Notes: generated by a model not told the origin, from the letters alone. 64,000 nt of DNA from Candidatus Flexicrinis proximus (GCA_016712885.1 JADJQF010000004.1:248001-312000); one strand, 5' to 3'; positions 25,126 to 33,572 are shown, counted from the stretch's first letter. Translations and numbers: made by a program.

Positions 25126-26697
25126 TTAGGTGTCGCTCAATTTCCAGTAGTGCCCGGCGACGTTGTCGAAATCGGGATTTGCCTCCAGCGTGGCCAGTAT
25201 CGCACCCGGCGGTATGCGCCGCAGTACGTTGACGACGCTGTAAATCGTCTTTGCGTGCGCGGCCCCCTGCGGGCTGAGCTTGGCCAGCGCCGGGACGACC
25301 AGTTTCAGAATGCTCGTCAGGTTCTTGCGCTGTTGGGTGAGCGTGTGCGCGAGCGCTTCCACCGGGGCGGCCTCGTCGATCCCCAGGATCATCTGCTCGT
25401 CGAACACCGCGCCGATCTGCCGCGTTTGCAGGTCGAATACCGGCTGGTTGTCTTTCACCGTCATCACCGGCATGTACTCGACGCGTGCCCGGTGCGTCGG
25501 GGCGTCGATCACGATATGCCCCGGTTGGTTGCCGCGTCTCACGTTTACCACCGACCCCAGCGGCAGCTTATGCTTGCTGTAAATGTCGGCCAACCCCCAC
25601 ACGAACAACTCGTCATGCACGATCCAACCCGTGTATTCCGCGTCATCATGTGCGTCGACCAGTGTGATATAGATGCGTGGCGCGCGCCGCGCGGTGGGGA
25701 AGATCGAGCGCGTATGGCTGTTCAGCGGTAGTGTGCCGAGTCGCAGATGCGGGTAAATCAGCCGGAACGAGGCTTCAGCCACATCATTGTTTTCCAGCGG
25801 CGACAGCTCGTCATCGATCTCGGCTTCCAGATCGAGCATTTCCGGCGTCAGCAGGTCCAGATCGTAATCGATCTCCGCATAGCGCAGCATAGCCGGCTTC
25901 TCGCGGACTTCCGTCGGTGCGGCGCGTTTCAGGTACCACAGCACCTCGCCGGCAGGGCCGACTTCGTCAAAGCGCTCGTCCACGTTCATCGCGTAATTCA
26001 ACGAGAATTCCTGGAGTTCGCGCGGGGCGTCTCCCAGGCCTCCCATCTCATCGAGAATCGCGCTGGTTGTCAGCGGACCGCCTTCCATCATGTCCAGTAC
26101 CGCCTCGGCCAGATTGAGATGGCCGACGTTGACGTCCATGATCAGTTCCCGCGGGAACCACTTGCCGGCTAGCCGCACCAGCGTGTTGTTGACCTTCAGC
26201 GCCTCGTTGACTGTTCGCACAATCGTGCCGCCGCTGGTCTCCATGATCTCGTCCAGCGAGAGGTTTTCTCCGGGCGGGGCAATAATCACCGCCGTCGCCG
26301 TCGATTCAACGATCGGCAGTGTGAGCGCAGCGGCATATGTCTCGGTTTTGCCGTCGCGTTCAATCGTGACCCGTTTGAAAGGCCCGTATTCGCGATCCAG
26401 GAAGCCCGCCGGATTGATGCCCTCATCCACCGCCGTGATCGGCGCTGTGATGATCTCATCTCCCGGCAGAACCAGAGTCTGGCCGGCTCTGTAATCTTGT
26501 GTGGGGTCGTAGGGCGCCAGGTCGGCGTAACGATCAGCCAGAGCCTGTGCTTCGATTGCGAGGCGTCGTTCAATCACCAGTCGCGCCAGTTCTGCAGCGG
26601 ATAGCGGTGTTTCACGTTCCAGCAATACGGTAATCAGCGCGTCGATGTCGTGATCAGTGAGGGAAAAGTGCGTAGACCAGTGCGGTTTTGCCTGCAA
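25126..26697 (-). CDS. Large protein of unknown function (523 aa), first gene of operon
   Basis: A 523-residue soluble protein, not recognised. The N-terminus (TDHDIDALITVLLERETPLSAAELARLVIE) reads like a helix-turn-helix or HARE-type helical domain. The middle is acidic with several Leu-rich helices. Residues about 340-440 contain beta-rich segments with HTRSIFPTARRAPRIYITLVD and VVNVRRGNQPGHIVIDAP. The C-terminus has RKNLTSILKLVVPALAKLSP. The start is TTG 26697, with GGAG about 10 bases upstream. It leads an operon with two more unknown genes, purU and an M42 peptidase. A nucleic-acid or quality-control role is only a guess. Confidence 0.65.
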   Translation of the reverse strand: MQAKPHWSTHFSLTDHDIDALITVLLERETPLSAAELARLVIERRLAIEAQALADRYADLAPYDPTQDYRAGQTLVLPGDEIITAPITAVDEGINPAGFLDREYGPFKRVTIERDGKTETYAAALTLPIVESTATAVIIAPPGENLSLDEIMETSGGTIVRTVNEALKVNNTLVRLAGKWFPRELIMDVNVGHLNLAEAVLDMMEGGPLTTSAILDEMGGLGDAPRELQEFSLNYAMNVDERFDEVGPAGEVLWYLKRAAPTEVREKPAMLRYAEIDYDLDLLTPEMLDLEAEIDDELSPLENNDVAEASFRLIYPHLRLGTLPLNSHTRSIFPTARRAPRIYITLVDAHDDAEYTGWIVHDELFVWGLADIYSKHKLPLGSVVNVRRGNQPGHIVIDAPTHRARVEYMPVMTVKDNQPVFDLQTRQIGAVFDEQMILGIDEAAPVEALAHTLTQQRKNLTSILKLVVPALAKLSPQGAAHAKTIYSVVNVLRRIPPGAILATLEANPDFDNVAGHYWKLSDT

Positions 26698-26753
26698 ACC
26701 AGGTTGTCTCCGTTAAGCCAGTTCTGCGCGATATGCGCGGGGGTGGTTGACAA

Positions 26754-26787
26754 TTGAAATCGGCGTTTGACGATGTACAATACATCG
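26754..26787 (+). promoter_or_regulatory. Candidate promoter with palindrome over the -10, upstream of rpmH
   Basis: TTGAAA (26754-26759), 16-base spacer, TACAAT (26776-26781). A perfect palindrome CGATGTA-CAA-TACATCG (26771-26787) covers the -10, so a repressor could act here. It lies about 210 bases before rpmH, within a 299-base gap that holds no other gene I can support. Confidence 0.45.
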
Positions 26788-26996
26788 CGGCGGCGACTTC
26801 CCCGTGTCGGATTATACTGGACACCTAGTTTAACCACAAGGGACGGCACAGCCAGAGTCTCCGCAGGGGCGACGACGCCCCAGCCCTCACCAGTTAGGCG
26901 CTCACAGCGCCGATTGCGGCATAAGCTCAGGGCAACTTTCGTTATCGCTTGCGCGTATCATTGTCGCGCATAGATTCCAGTTTGAGGATTTGACCT

Positions 26997-27176
26997 ATGT
27001 CCACCAAGCGTACCTATCAACCCAAGATCCGCCGTCGCCAGCGCGTTCACGGTTTCCGTCAGCGCATGGCAACCAAGGGTGGCCGCGGCGTTCTCCAGCG
27101 CCGTCGTCTCCGTGGCCGTCATTCGCTGGCCGTTGTTCCTGTTCATGTCAAGAAGGTCGATTGGAACGCCGGTTAA
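26997..27176 (+). CDS. rpmH: 50S ribosomal protein L34
   Basis: A 59-residue basic protein: TKRTYQPKIRRRQRVHGFRQ and RMATKGGRGVLQRRRLRGRH are the L34 pattern, followed by a slightly long C-terminal tail (VVPVHVKKVDWNAG) beyond the usual 44-47 residues. L34 sits on the large ribosomal subunit. Start ATG 26997 after GAGGATTTG. It opens the rpmH-rnpA-yidD-lipoprotein-yidC-jag block, in the classic order; dnaA is not next to it here. Confidence 0.94.
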   Translation: MSTKRTYQPKIRRRQRVHGFRQRMATKGGRGVLQRRRLRGRHSLAVVPVHVKKVDWNAG

Positions 27177-27194
27177 CGGTACGGATCGCCGAGG

Positions 27195-27539
27195 ATGGGG
27201 CTGCCGCGCCCGCTGCGGCTGACCCGGTCTGATGATTTCGCCCGCGTGCGGGCGGAAGGTCAGACTCACCGCAGTCGCCTCATGCTTATCAACGTCGCCG
27301 CCAACGGTTTAGCCATCAACCGCTTTGGCGTTGTGACCGGCAAGAAGCTGGGCGGCGCGGTCGTCCGCAACCGCGTTCGGCGCCTCCTGCGTGAGGTTTT
27401 GCGCCTGTCGCAGGGTCGACTCGTTACCGGATGGGACCTTGTTCTGGTTGCTCATCCCGCCGCCGTCGGTCAGTCCCTTACCGAAATCCAACGCACCTTC
27501 GACGCTCTGGCTTCACAGGCAGGGCTGTTCCGTGAATAG
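27195..27539 (+). CDS. rnpA: Ribonuclease P protein component
   Basis: A 114-residue protein. It has the RNase P protein core VTGKKLGGAVVRNRVRRLLREVLRL, the RNR motif that contacts P RNA, and an N-terminal RLTRSDDFARVRAEG. It helps the P RNA mature tRNA 5' ends. It starts 18 bases after rpmH. Confidence 0.95.
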   Translation: MGLPRPLRLTRSDDFARVRAEGQTHRSRLMLINVAANGLAINRFGVVTGKKLGGAVVRNRVRRLLREVLRLSQGRLVTGWDLVLVAHPAAVGQSLTEIQRTFDALASQAGLFRE

Positions 27540-27561
27540 AAAGTTCAGCGTGGGATAGGCA

Positions 27562-27795
27562 ATGAAGTTTCTGGCGCTCGCATCCTTGCGTTTTTACAAG
27601 CGACGCATTTCCCCAATGCTGCCGCCGTCTTGCCGTTTCTATCCGACCTGTTCGGAATACATGTACGAAGCCATTCAGGTCTATGGGGTCTTTCGCGGCG
27701 GTTGGATGGGCATGAAGCGCATCGTCCGCTGTAATCCCATGAATCCCGGTGGCTTCGATCCCGTCCCGCCAAAGAAAGAGCGCGCCCAAACATGA
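27562..27795 (+). CDS. yidD: Membrane protein insertion efficiency factor YidD
   Basis: A 77-residue protein with the YidD signature FYKRRISPMLPPSCRFYPTCSEYMYEAI and RIVRCNPMNPGGFDPVP. YidD aids insertion of proteins through YidC. Its stop overlaps the next start (ATGA at 27792-27795). Confidence 0.95.
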   Translation: MKFLALASLRFYKRRISPMLPPSCRFYPTCSEYMYEAIQVYGVFRGGWMGMKRIVRCNPMNPGGFDPVPPKKERAQT

Positions 27796-28955
27796 CACAC
27801 CCCTTCCGTAAGCGCCTGCAACTTGCGGCGCTGCTCGTGTTGACGCTGATCGTCGCCGCTGGCTGCGTCAGTGCCCGTACGGGCGTCAGCTGGCCCTCGG
27901 TTTCGCTGATCGGCGACAATCCGTATATCCTGCTGGCCTATAACAACTTCATGGTCCAGATCGACCCCGCCGACGGCACGGAAGTCAAACTCCGCGACGC
28001 TGAAGGCAACGTCCGCGTCGACCCCAGCACCGGCGAAGCGCGCACCTGGGACCTGACAGAAGGCACCATACAGTCCTTCTATACGGCTCCGCTCCTCATC
28101 GATGACGGTGCCACCCTCCTCTCTACCGAATACAATCACAAGTTTGTCGAGATTGAATACGCCACTGCCCGTCTCGATACCGCCAACTCCACCACCATCA
28201 GTGGTCAGCCGATCGCCGACATGGTTGTCGACGAGGAAGCCGACCGCATCTACATTGGCTACAACACCTCCAACCTCGAGGCCTTCGACCGCGAAACGCT
28301 TGACGTGCTGTGGACGTTTAAGACCAATAACGGCGTTTGGGCCAAACCGCTCCTCCACGAGGGTATCCTCTATTTCACCTCGATGGATCACAACCTTTAC
28401 GCGGTTGAGACCAGCGCGGGTGAGTTGGTCTGGGAGCTGGACCTTGGCGGCGCAGCGGCAAGCACCCCGGTGCTCGTCGGCGACCGCCTCTATGTCGGCA
28501 CTTTCGGCCGCTCCGTTGTCGAGGTCACACTCGACGGTGAGCTGACGGCCAGTTTTGAGACCGGTAACTGGGTCTGGGGATCGCCTGCCGTGGATGGCGA
28601 CACTATCTACGTCGCTGATCTCAGCGGTATCGTCTATGCGCTGAGCGCCCCCGGCCTGACCCCGCGCTGGACCGTTTCGGCGGCTGAACAGGGTATCCGT
28701 CCGTCGCCTGTCGTCATCGGTGACACCGTCATTGTCGTCTCCCGCACCGGCAAGCTGGTCTGGCTGCAAACGTCCGATGGCAGCATCATCCAGACGCGCG
28801 AAATTTCTGACGAAGTACTGAGCGATCTCGTGATCGTCCCTGCCGGGGAAGGTCTCCGCGAGCCGTTAATCATTGTCACCGGCATTCACAATAACCCCAC
28901 TCTGGCAGCCTTCACCACCACGGACGGCCAGCGTGTGTGGGAATATCGCCGGTAG
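27792..28955 (+). CDS. BamB-like PQQ-repeat lipoprotein
   Basis: A 387-residue lipoprotein. The signal peptide ends in the lipobox LIVAAGC (Cys about 25). The rest is a beta-propeller of PQQ-type repeats: VLWTFKTNNGVWAKPLLHEGILYFTSMDHNLYAV, LVWELDLGGAAASTPVLVGDRLYVGTF and similar blades. BamB in diderm bacteria belongs to the outer-membrane BAM complex, but this organism looks monoderm, so the role here may be extracellular scaffolding of membrane-protein insertion or folding. It is wedged between yidD (4-base overlap) and yidC (21 bases), which are usually adjacent, so a link to YidC is likely. Confidence 0.82.
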   Translation: MTHPFRKRLQLAALLVLTLIVAAGCVSARTGVSWPSVSLIGDNPYILLAYNNFMVQIDPADGTEVKLRDAEGNVRVDPSTGEARTWDLTEGTIQSFYTAPLLIDDGATLLSTEYNHKFVEIEYATARLDTANSTTISGQPIADMVVDEEADRIYIGYNTSNLEAFDRETLDVLWTFKTNNGVWAKPLLHEGILYFTSMDHNLYAVETSAGELVWELDLGGAAASTPVLVGDRLYVGTFGRSVVEVTLDGELTASFETGNWVWGSPAVDGDTIYVADLSGIVYALSAPGLTPRWTVSAAEQGIRPSPVVIGDTVIVVSRTGKLVWLQTSDGSIIQTREISDEVLSDLVIVPAGEGLREPLIIVTGIHNNPTLAAFTTTDGQRVWEYRR

Positions 28956-28976
28956 TCGGCGGAGGTGACCTGAACC

Positions 28977-29951
28977 ATGGATTTTCTGCTTAACCCATTC
29001 ATCACCATCCTTGCGCTTCTCTACTCGCTCTTCGGCAACAATATCGTGCTGGCTATTACCGCCCTCACGGTCGTGATCCGTCTTGCTACGTCTCCACTGC
29101 TCCTTCAGCAGCAGAAGTCGACCGAAGGCATGCAGGTCCTTCAGCCTCAGCTCAAGAAGCTGCAGGAGAAATACAAAGGCGACCGCGAACGCCTATCCCA
29201 GGCTCAGATGGAACTCTACAAAGAGTACAAGATCAACCCGCTTGGGGGATGTTTGCCGCTGCTCGTCCAGCTCCCTATCCTGTTCGCCCTCTACGGCGCG
29301 ATCACCTATGGTCTGGGCGCCACCCCGTATCAGGTCGTCGACCTGTCCGGCCGTCTGCTGATCCCGGGCCTCGACAAACTAGTGCCGCTCGACAAGCTGT
29401 GGCTCGGCCTTGACCTCACACAGCCGCCTACGGTCGCCGGTTTCAACATCGCCGCCATCATCCTGCCGCTGCTCGTGCTCGTCACCACCTGGCTGCAGAG
29501 TAAACTAACCATCCCGCCGGTTGACCCCGCCGACAAGAACAACCCGACGGCCTCGATGACCCGTTCGATGACCACCATCATGCCGCTGATGTTCGGCTTC
29601 TTCGCCCTCACATTCTCGGTCGGTCTCTCGATCTACTTCATCGTTAGCAATGTCGTCGGCATCATCCAGTACACGCTCCTCGGCAAGGCGCACTGGAATC
29701 AGGTGCTCCCCGGCCGCGCCCCGGCCAAGGTGGCCGGAAAGCCCGTTATTTCCGCCGAACAACAGGCGCAGAATGACGCTATACTTGCTCGCGTCATTCA
29801 TAAGATCGAAAGCGCCCCGCGCAACCCTGCGCTGGCAGCGCGCAGCGCCAGTAGCGCGAAGGCAAGCGATAAGGTACTTGCCACCAAACCGAAACCGGCC
29901 GAACCGTCCTCGCTGATCGGCGTGAGCGGTCGTAAAAAGAAGAAGAAGTAG
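28977..29951 (+). CDS. yidC: Membrane protein insertase YidC
   Basis: A 324-residue short YidC/SpoIIIJ-type insertase without the large periplasmic domain of Proteobacteria. Seen: VIRLATSPLLLQQQKST, QLKKLQEKYKGD, YKEYKINPLGGCLPLLVQLPILFALYGAI, and the late helices TTIMPLMFGFFALTFSVGLSIYFIVSN. The C-terminal tail is basic, ending in Lys repeats, typical for ribosome docking. A strong site GGAGGTGA precedes ATG 28977. It inserts membrane proteins with or without SecYEG. Confidence 0.95.
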   Translation: MDFLLNPFITILALLYSLFGNNIVLAITALTVVIRLATSPLLLQQQKSTEGMQVLQPQLKKLQEKYKGDRERLSQAQMELYKEYKINPLGGCLPLLVQLPILFALYGAITYGLGATPYQVVDLSGRLLIPGLDKLVPLDKLWLGLDLTQPPTVAGFNIAAIILPLLVLVTTWLQSKLTIPPVDPADKNNPTASMTRSMTTIMPLMFGFFALTFSVGLSIYFIVSNVVGIIQYTLLGKAHWNQVLPGRAPAKVAGKPVISAEQQAQNDAILARVIHKIESAPRNPALAARSASSAKASDKVLATKPKPAEPSSLIGVSGRKKKKK

Positions 29952-29957
29952 GGGTTT

Positions 29958-31127
29958 ATGTCTGAGCGACGTTCAATCGAGGTGTCAGCGGACACCATAG
30001 ACGAAGCAATCCAGCGCGGCCTGGCCGAACTGGGCGTCAACTCGTGGGACGTAATGGTGGAAGTGGTCGACGAACCGTCGGTGGGCATGTTCGGTACGCC
30101 GCCTCGTCTCGCCAAGGTGCGCCTGCAGCTCTTGCGTGTTGCGCCAGCCACCCCGCCTCCTCCTGCACTCCCGCGCCTTGCTCAGCCCGACGCCGAAGCC
30201 GCGCGCCGTCAGCAGCAGCGCCCGGCCAATGACCAGCCCGCCTATCAGCCGCGTAACGCCGAGGGCAAGCCCACCGGCAGCGATTTCGGTCGCGGTGAGT
30301 ATTCCAATCGCAGCACCGGCAACCGTGAAAACCGCAGCGGCGCCCCGCGCGACAATCGTGGAGGCCGTGGCGATAATCGCGGTGGCGGTCGCGACAACCG
30401 CGGTCCCCGGGGCGATCGTGGCAGCGGGCGCGGTGGCGATCAGAACCGCCGTCCTGTTTCCCGTCTGCTCGACAGCGAACTGATGCGCCAGCAGTCCAAA
30501 TTTGACGACGACAGCATGTACGAGGATTTGGAGCACGAGGGCGAGTCGCTCTTCGCCGGCTACACCGCCGTTGAAGAAGCCGATTACGATACCGATGTGT
30601 CCACCGCCCGCGAACTGCTGGTCGAAGTGCTCAAGGCCATGGACATTCGCGGCAGCGTGCAGGTCAGCCGTGTCGATGCCACTCAGGGTGGCGGCCCATG
30701 GATCCTCAACGTTCAGGGGCAGGGGCGTCAGATCAACGCCCTCATCGGCCGCCGTGGCGACACTTTGGCCGCCCTCCAATATCTGGTCCGCCTGATGGTC
30801 AGCCATAAGATCCAGCATCGCGTCAACCTGATCGTCGATGTCGATGGCTACAAAGCCCGCCGCGCCGAGCGCCTCCGCAATCTCGCATCGCGGATGGCCG
30901 AACAGGCCATCACCGAACAGCGCACCGTCGTTCTGGAGCCGATGCCGCCGCATGAGCGCCGCCTGATCCATATCGCCTTGCGCGCGCATCCGCAGGTCTC
31001 CACCAAATCCATTGGCGAAGGCGAAAACCGTAAGGTCACCATCGTCCCCAACAAGGATGTTGCGCCGCTGAATCTGGCTGATGACGAATCTGCTGAGGCT
31101 TTGGACGAAGCAGGCGAGGACGAGTAA
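29958..31127 (+). CDS. jag: Jag/KhpB RNA-binding protein with RGG-rich linker
   Basis: A 389-residue protein. The Jag-N domain (residues 1-60: TIDEAIQRGLAELG, VGMFGTPPRLAKVRL) is followed by a long low-complexity linker. At about residues 110-170 the linker carries RDNRGGRGDNRGGG and GDRGSGRGGDQNRR. The KH domain (about 215-295, GRRGDTLAALQYLVR) and R3H domain (about 295-365, PMPPHERRLIHIAL) come last, ending acidic. KhpB binds small RNAs and mRNAs. The RGG tract is much longer than in typical Jag and resembles those in eukaryotic RNA-binding proteins. It starts 6 bases after yidC. Confidence 0.92.
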   Translation: MSERRSIEVSADTIDEAIQRGLAELGVNSWDVMVEVVDEPSVGMFGTPPRLAKVRLQLLRVAPATPPPPALPRLAQPDAEAARRQQQRPANDQPAYQPRNAEGKPTGSDFGRGEYSNRSTGNRENRSGAPRDNRGGRGDNRGGGRDNRGPRGDRGSGRGGDQNRRPVSRLLDSELMRQQSKFDDDSMYEDLEHEGESLFAGYTAVEEADYDTDVSTARELLVEVLKAMDIRGSVQVSRVDATQGGGPWILNVQGQGRQINALIGRRGDTLAALQYLVRLMVSHKIQHRVNLIVDVDGYKARRAERLRNLASRMAEQAITEQRTVVLEPMPPHERRLIHIALRAHPQVSTKSIGEGENRKVTIVPNKDVAPLNLADDESAEALDEAGEDE

Positions 31128-31129
31128 GC

Positions 31130-31987
31130 GTGATCGTCACGCCGGAGTCCGCCTCGCCGATCGACTATCTCCTGATTGGCCACATGACCGCCGACCTGAC
31201 CCCGAAAGGGCGCACGGTCGGCGGCACGGTTTCCTACGCCATCCGCACTGCCCACGCCTTCGGTTTGCGGGTCGGTCTCGTCACCAGCACCAGGCCTGAT
31301 GAGCCGCTTCTCGCTGAACTTGCCCCCTACGGCCAGATTATCTCTGTCCCGGCTGCCGCGACCACCACCTTCGAAAATATCTACTCGCCGGAAGGGCGCA
31401 CCCAGGTTATTCGTGGCGTGGCCGCCGATCTCACCGCTGACCACATCCCGCCGCTGTGGCGCTCGGCGCCGCTCGTCCACTTTGGCCCGATTGCCGGCGA
31501 AGCCGACAACCCGCTGCTGCTCGACCTGTTCCCGCACACGGCCAAAGTCCTCGTCACCCTTCAGGGCTGGCTGCGCCGCTGGGACAGCGATGGCCGCGTG
31601 CGTTTCAAGGCCTGGAATCGCGCCGAGACGCTGCGCCGCATCGATATCCTCGTCTTCAGCGAGGAAGACATCGTTGAGTCGCCGCAGTTGGTCGATGATC
31701 TCGCCCCGCGCACCCGCAACCTGTTCTTCACCCAGGCGGAACGCGGCGGCATTCACTTCCAGTATGGCCTCCCCAGCCGTTACGAAACCCCTGTGCGCGA
31801 TGTCTTTAACCCCACCGGCGCGGGCGATATTTTCGCAACCTCGCTCCTCTGCGGCTACTTTGTCACCGGCAGTATCATCAAAGCCACCGGCGTTGCCGCC
31901 TCGCTTGCTGCCGAGAGCGTGACCCGCTTTGCCATCGAAGGGACACCCACCGCCGACGAGGTGCGCGCCGAACTGGCTGACGTCTAG
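31130..31987 (+). CDS. PfkB-family carbohydrate kinase
   Basis: A 285-residue ribokinase-like enzyme. The N-terminal GxxG equivalent is VGGTVSYAIRTAHAFGLRVGLVTS; the C-terminal signature is FNPTGAGDIFATSLLCGYF with the catalytic Asp. It is short for the family and lacks part of the lid. The start is GTG 31130, two bases after the jag stop, and a beta-phosphoglucomutase-like HAD gene follows. The substrate could be a sugar or nucleoside. Confidence 0.85.
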   Translation: MIVTPESASPIDYLLIGHMTADLTPKGRTVGGTVSYAIRTAHAFGLRVGLVTSTRPDEPLLAELAPYGQIISVPAAATTTFENIYSPEGRTQVIRGVAADLTADHIPPLWRSAPLVHFGPIAGEADNPLLLDLFPHTAKVLVTLQGWLRRWDSDGRVRFKAWNRAETLRRIDILVFSEEDIVESPQLVDDLAPRTRNLFFTQAERGGIHFQYGLPSRYETPVRDVFNPTGAGDIFATSLLCGYFVTGSIIKATGVAASLAAESVTRFAIEGTPTADEVRAELADV

Positions 31988-32069
31988 CCGCTCAGATCAA
32001 TTACTATCGTTCTTTAGTTCTTCTGCGATCTTCGTGTCTTGTGTGTTCAGCGGCTGGCGACTAACGTCT

Positions 32070-32699
32070 ATGACTCCCCATGCTTTGATCTTTGACCTCG
32101 ACGGCGTGATCGCTGATACGGTTCGCGCCCATGAAGCCGGTTGGTCTCTCGTGGCTGCCGAACTGGGCATCGCGCTGACCCCGGAGATGCTCGCCAGCTT
32201 TCGCGGCAAACGCCGCGCCGATATCCTCCGCACCATCACCGGTCGCGAACTGTCCGACGCGGAAATGGCCGCCGTAATGCCCACCAAGACCTCGCACTAC
32301 GACGATTTCCTCGCCGGCCTCAACGATGATCACATCCTCCCCGGCGTTGAAATGCTGATCGAGGCAGGGCGCAAACGCGGACTCGGCCTGGCGGTCGCAT
32401 CTTCGTCCTATAACGCCCGCGTGGTCCTCACCAAACTCGGTCTGCTCGAACGCTTCGATGTCATCGCCGATGGCCTGACCGTGTTCCGCGCCAAACCGCA
32501 TCCCGATATCTTTATCTGGGCTGCCGGGGCGCTTCGCGTCCGGCCCGTGGACTGCGTTGTGTTTGAAGACGCCGATGCCGGGGTCACCGCTGCCCTCGAA
32601 GCCGGTATGCGTGTCGTCGGCGTGGGCGATCCGTCCATCGTTGGCCGCGCCCACATCGTCGTTCCCGACCTCGCCGGATTCGACCTCGACTCGCTCTAA
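32070..32699 (+). CDS. Beta-phosphoglucomutase-like HAD protein
   Basis: A 209-residue HAD-IA protein. Motif I is FDLDGVIADTVRAHEAGW (nucleophile Asp, general acid Asp), the helical cap carries RGKRRADILRTI, motif II is ASSSYNA, and motif III/IV are AKPHPDIF and FEDADAGVTAALEAGM. This pattern is typical of beta-phosphoglucomutase and its relatives, which convert beta-glucose-1-phosphate to glucose-6-phosphate. The frame is open to 31929, but the earlier part is out of character and overlaps the kinase gene. Phosphatase activity on a related sugar phosphate is also possible. Confidence 0.82.
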   Translation: MTPHALIFDLDGVIADTVRAHEAGWSLVAAELGIALTPEMLASFRGKRRADILRTITGRELSDAEMAAVMPTKTSHYDDFLAGLNDDHILPGVEMLIEAGRKRGLGLAVASSSYNARVVLTKLGLLERFDVIADGLTVFRAKPHPDIFIWAAGALRVRPVDCVVFEDADAGVTAALEAGMRVVGVGDPSIVGRAHIVVPDLAGFDLDSL

Positions 32700-32797
32700 G
32701 CCAGGAGTCGGAGTTCGACCAACAACGCACGCTTTGGCTGCGCTGGGTGTGTTTCTCCTCGCACGTCTGTACGGAGAAGAAGCACGGTGTTTTGTAG

Positions 32798-32817
32798 GGA
32801 CGCCATACATGGCGTCC
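32798..32817 (+). repeat. Perfect hairpin of the TGTAGGGACGCCA type
   Basis: GGACGCCA-TACA-TGGCGTCC is a perfect 8-bp stem. The lead-in TTTTGTAGG looks like dispersed hairpin repeats of other genomes. It is in the 275-base gap before hsp20. Confidence 0.6.
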
Positions 32818-32915
32818 GCTGGATGACAAACAGCCACTGGCTTAGCTTCCCCTCAGAGCCAGCACTCAACCTCATATAAATCTCTGACAGACGTTATATA
32901 TGGCTCTTATAGACC

Positions 32916-32938
32916 TGCGTTACGGTATAGGTAACGCA
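32916..32938 (+). promoter_or_regulatory. Palindrome upstream of hsp20
   Basis: TGCGTTAC-GGTATAG-GTAACGCA is a perfect 8-7-8 inverted repeat 37 bases before the hsp20 start. It is not a CIRCE element. It could be the operator of a heat-shock regulator other than HrcA, or a 5' UTR hairpin. Confidence 0.5.
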
Positions 32939-32974
32939 TCGCACTTTAAGGGTGTTAGTTGAAGGAGAACAACC

Positions 32975-33448
32975 ATGTCAAGCATTACTCGTTGGAACCC
33001 AGTCCGTGAATTCAATGCCATGCAGAACTTCATGGATCGGCTGATCGAAGAGACGGCGCGTCCGATGCGCGGTCTGGTCGAAAGCTACGAGGGTGTCTCC
33101 GGGTCGCTCGCGCTGGATGTGGTCGAGGAAGATAAGGCGTACACCGTCACAACCTCGCTGCCCGGCGTGAAAGCCGACGACATCAAGGTCAACATGCACG
33201 ACGACCTGCTCACCATCGAAGCGGAAATTCCGGCCAGGACTACGGAGAAGACCGAAACGGCCAACGGTCGCAAGGTACTCATGCAGGAGCGCGCCTGGGG
33301 CAAGTTTAGCCGCAGCATCCGCCTGCCACAGAACGTCAAGAATGACGGTGTCGAGGCCTCTTTTGAAAACGGTGTCCTGACCCTGTCACTGCCGAAGGCC
33401 GAACACGTCCTGCCGCGCACCATTCCGGTCAAGGCGCTCAAAAGCTAG
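32975..33448 (+). CDS. Hsp20/alpha-crystallin small heat-shock protein
   Basis: A 157-residue chaperone. The alpha-crystallin domain (about 40-145) contains TTSLPGVKADDIKVNMHDDLLTIEAE and the closing motif ASFENGVLTLSLPKAE. N-terminal arm SSITRWNPVREFNAMQNFMDRLIEE is typical. It oligomerises and holds unfolded proteins. AAGGAG precedes ATG 32975, with a palindrome further upstream and a terminator downstream, so it is a single-gene unit. Confidence 0.95.
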   Translation: MSSITRWNPVREFNAMQNFMDRLIEETARPMRGLVESYEGVSGSLALDVVEEDKAYTVTTSLPGVKADDIKVNMHDDLLTIEAEIPARTTEKTETANGRKVLMQERAWGKFSRSIRLPQNVKNDGVEASFENGVLTLSLPKAEHVLPRTIPVKALKS

Positions 33449-33534
33449 CACGCACCGATGAACCCTTCACCTCCTCCGGCGCACCTGTCCGAGGGAGTTA
33501 GGGAGCGGGGGGCCTGAAAGCCCCCAATGTAAGC

Positions 33535-33572
33535 GGCGGGGGGAGACTGAGTTCTCCCCCCGCCATTTTATT
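33535..33572 (+). terminator. Rho-independent terminator after hsp20
   Basis: A perfect 12-bp stem GGCGGGGGGAGA / TCTCCCCCCGCC (33535-33546, 33553-33564), followed by ATTTTATT. A smaller hairpin GGGGG..CCCCC lies just before at about 33507-33525. Confidence 0.9.

Noticed and set aside
26698..26996. Replication origin next to rpmH
   Set aside because: No dnaA gene, no cluster of DnaA boxes (TTATCCACA) and no AT-rich unwinding region seen.
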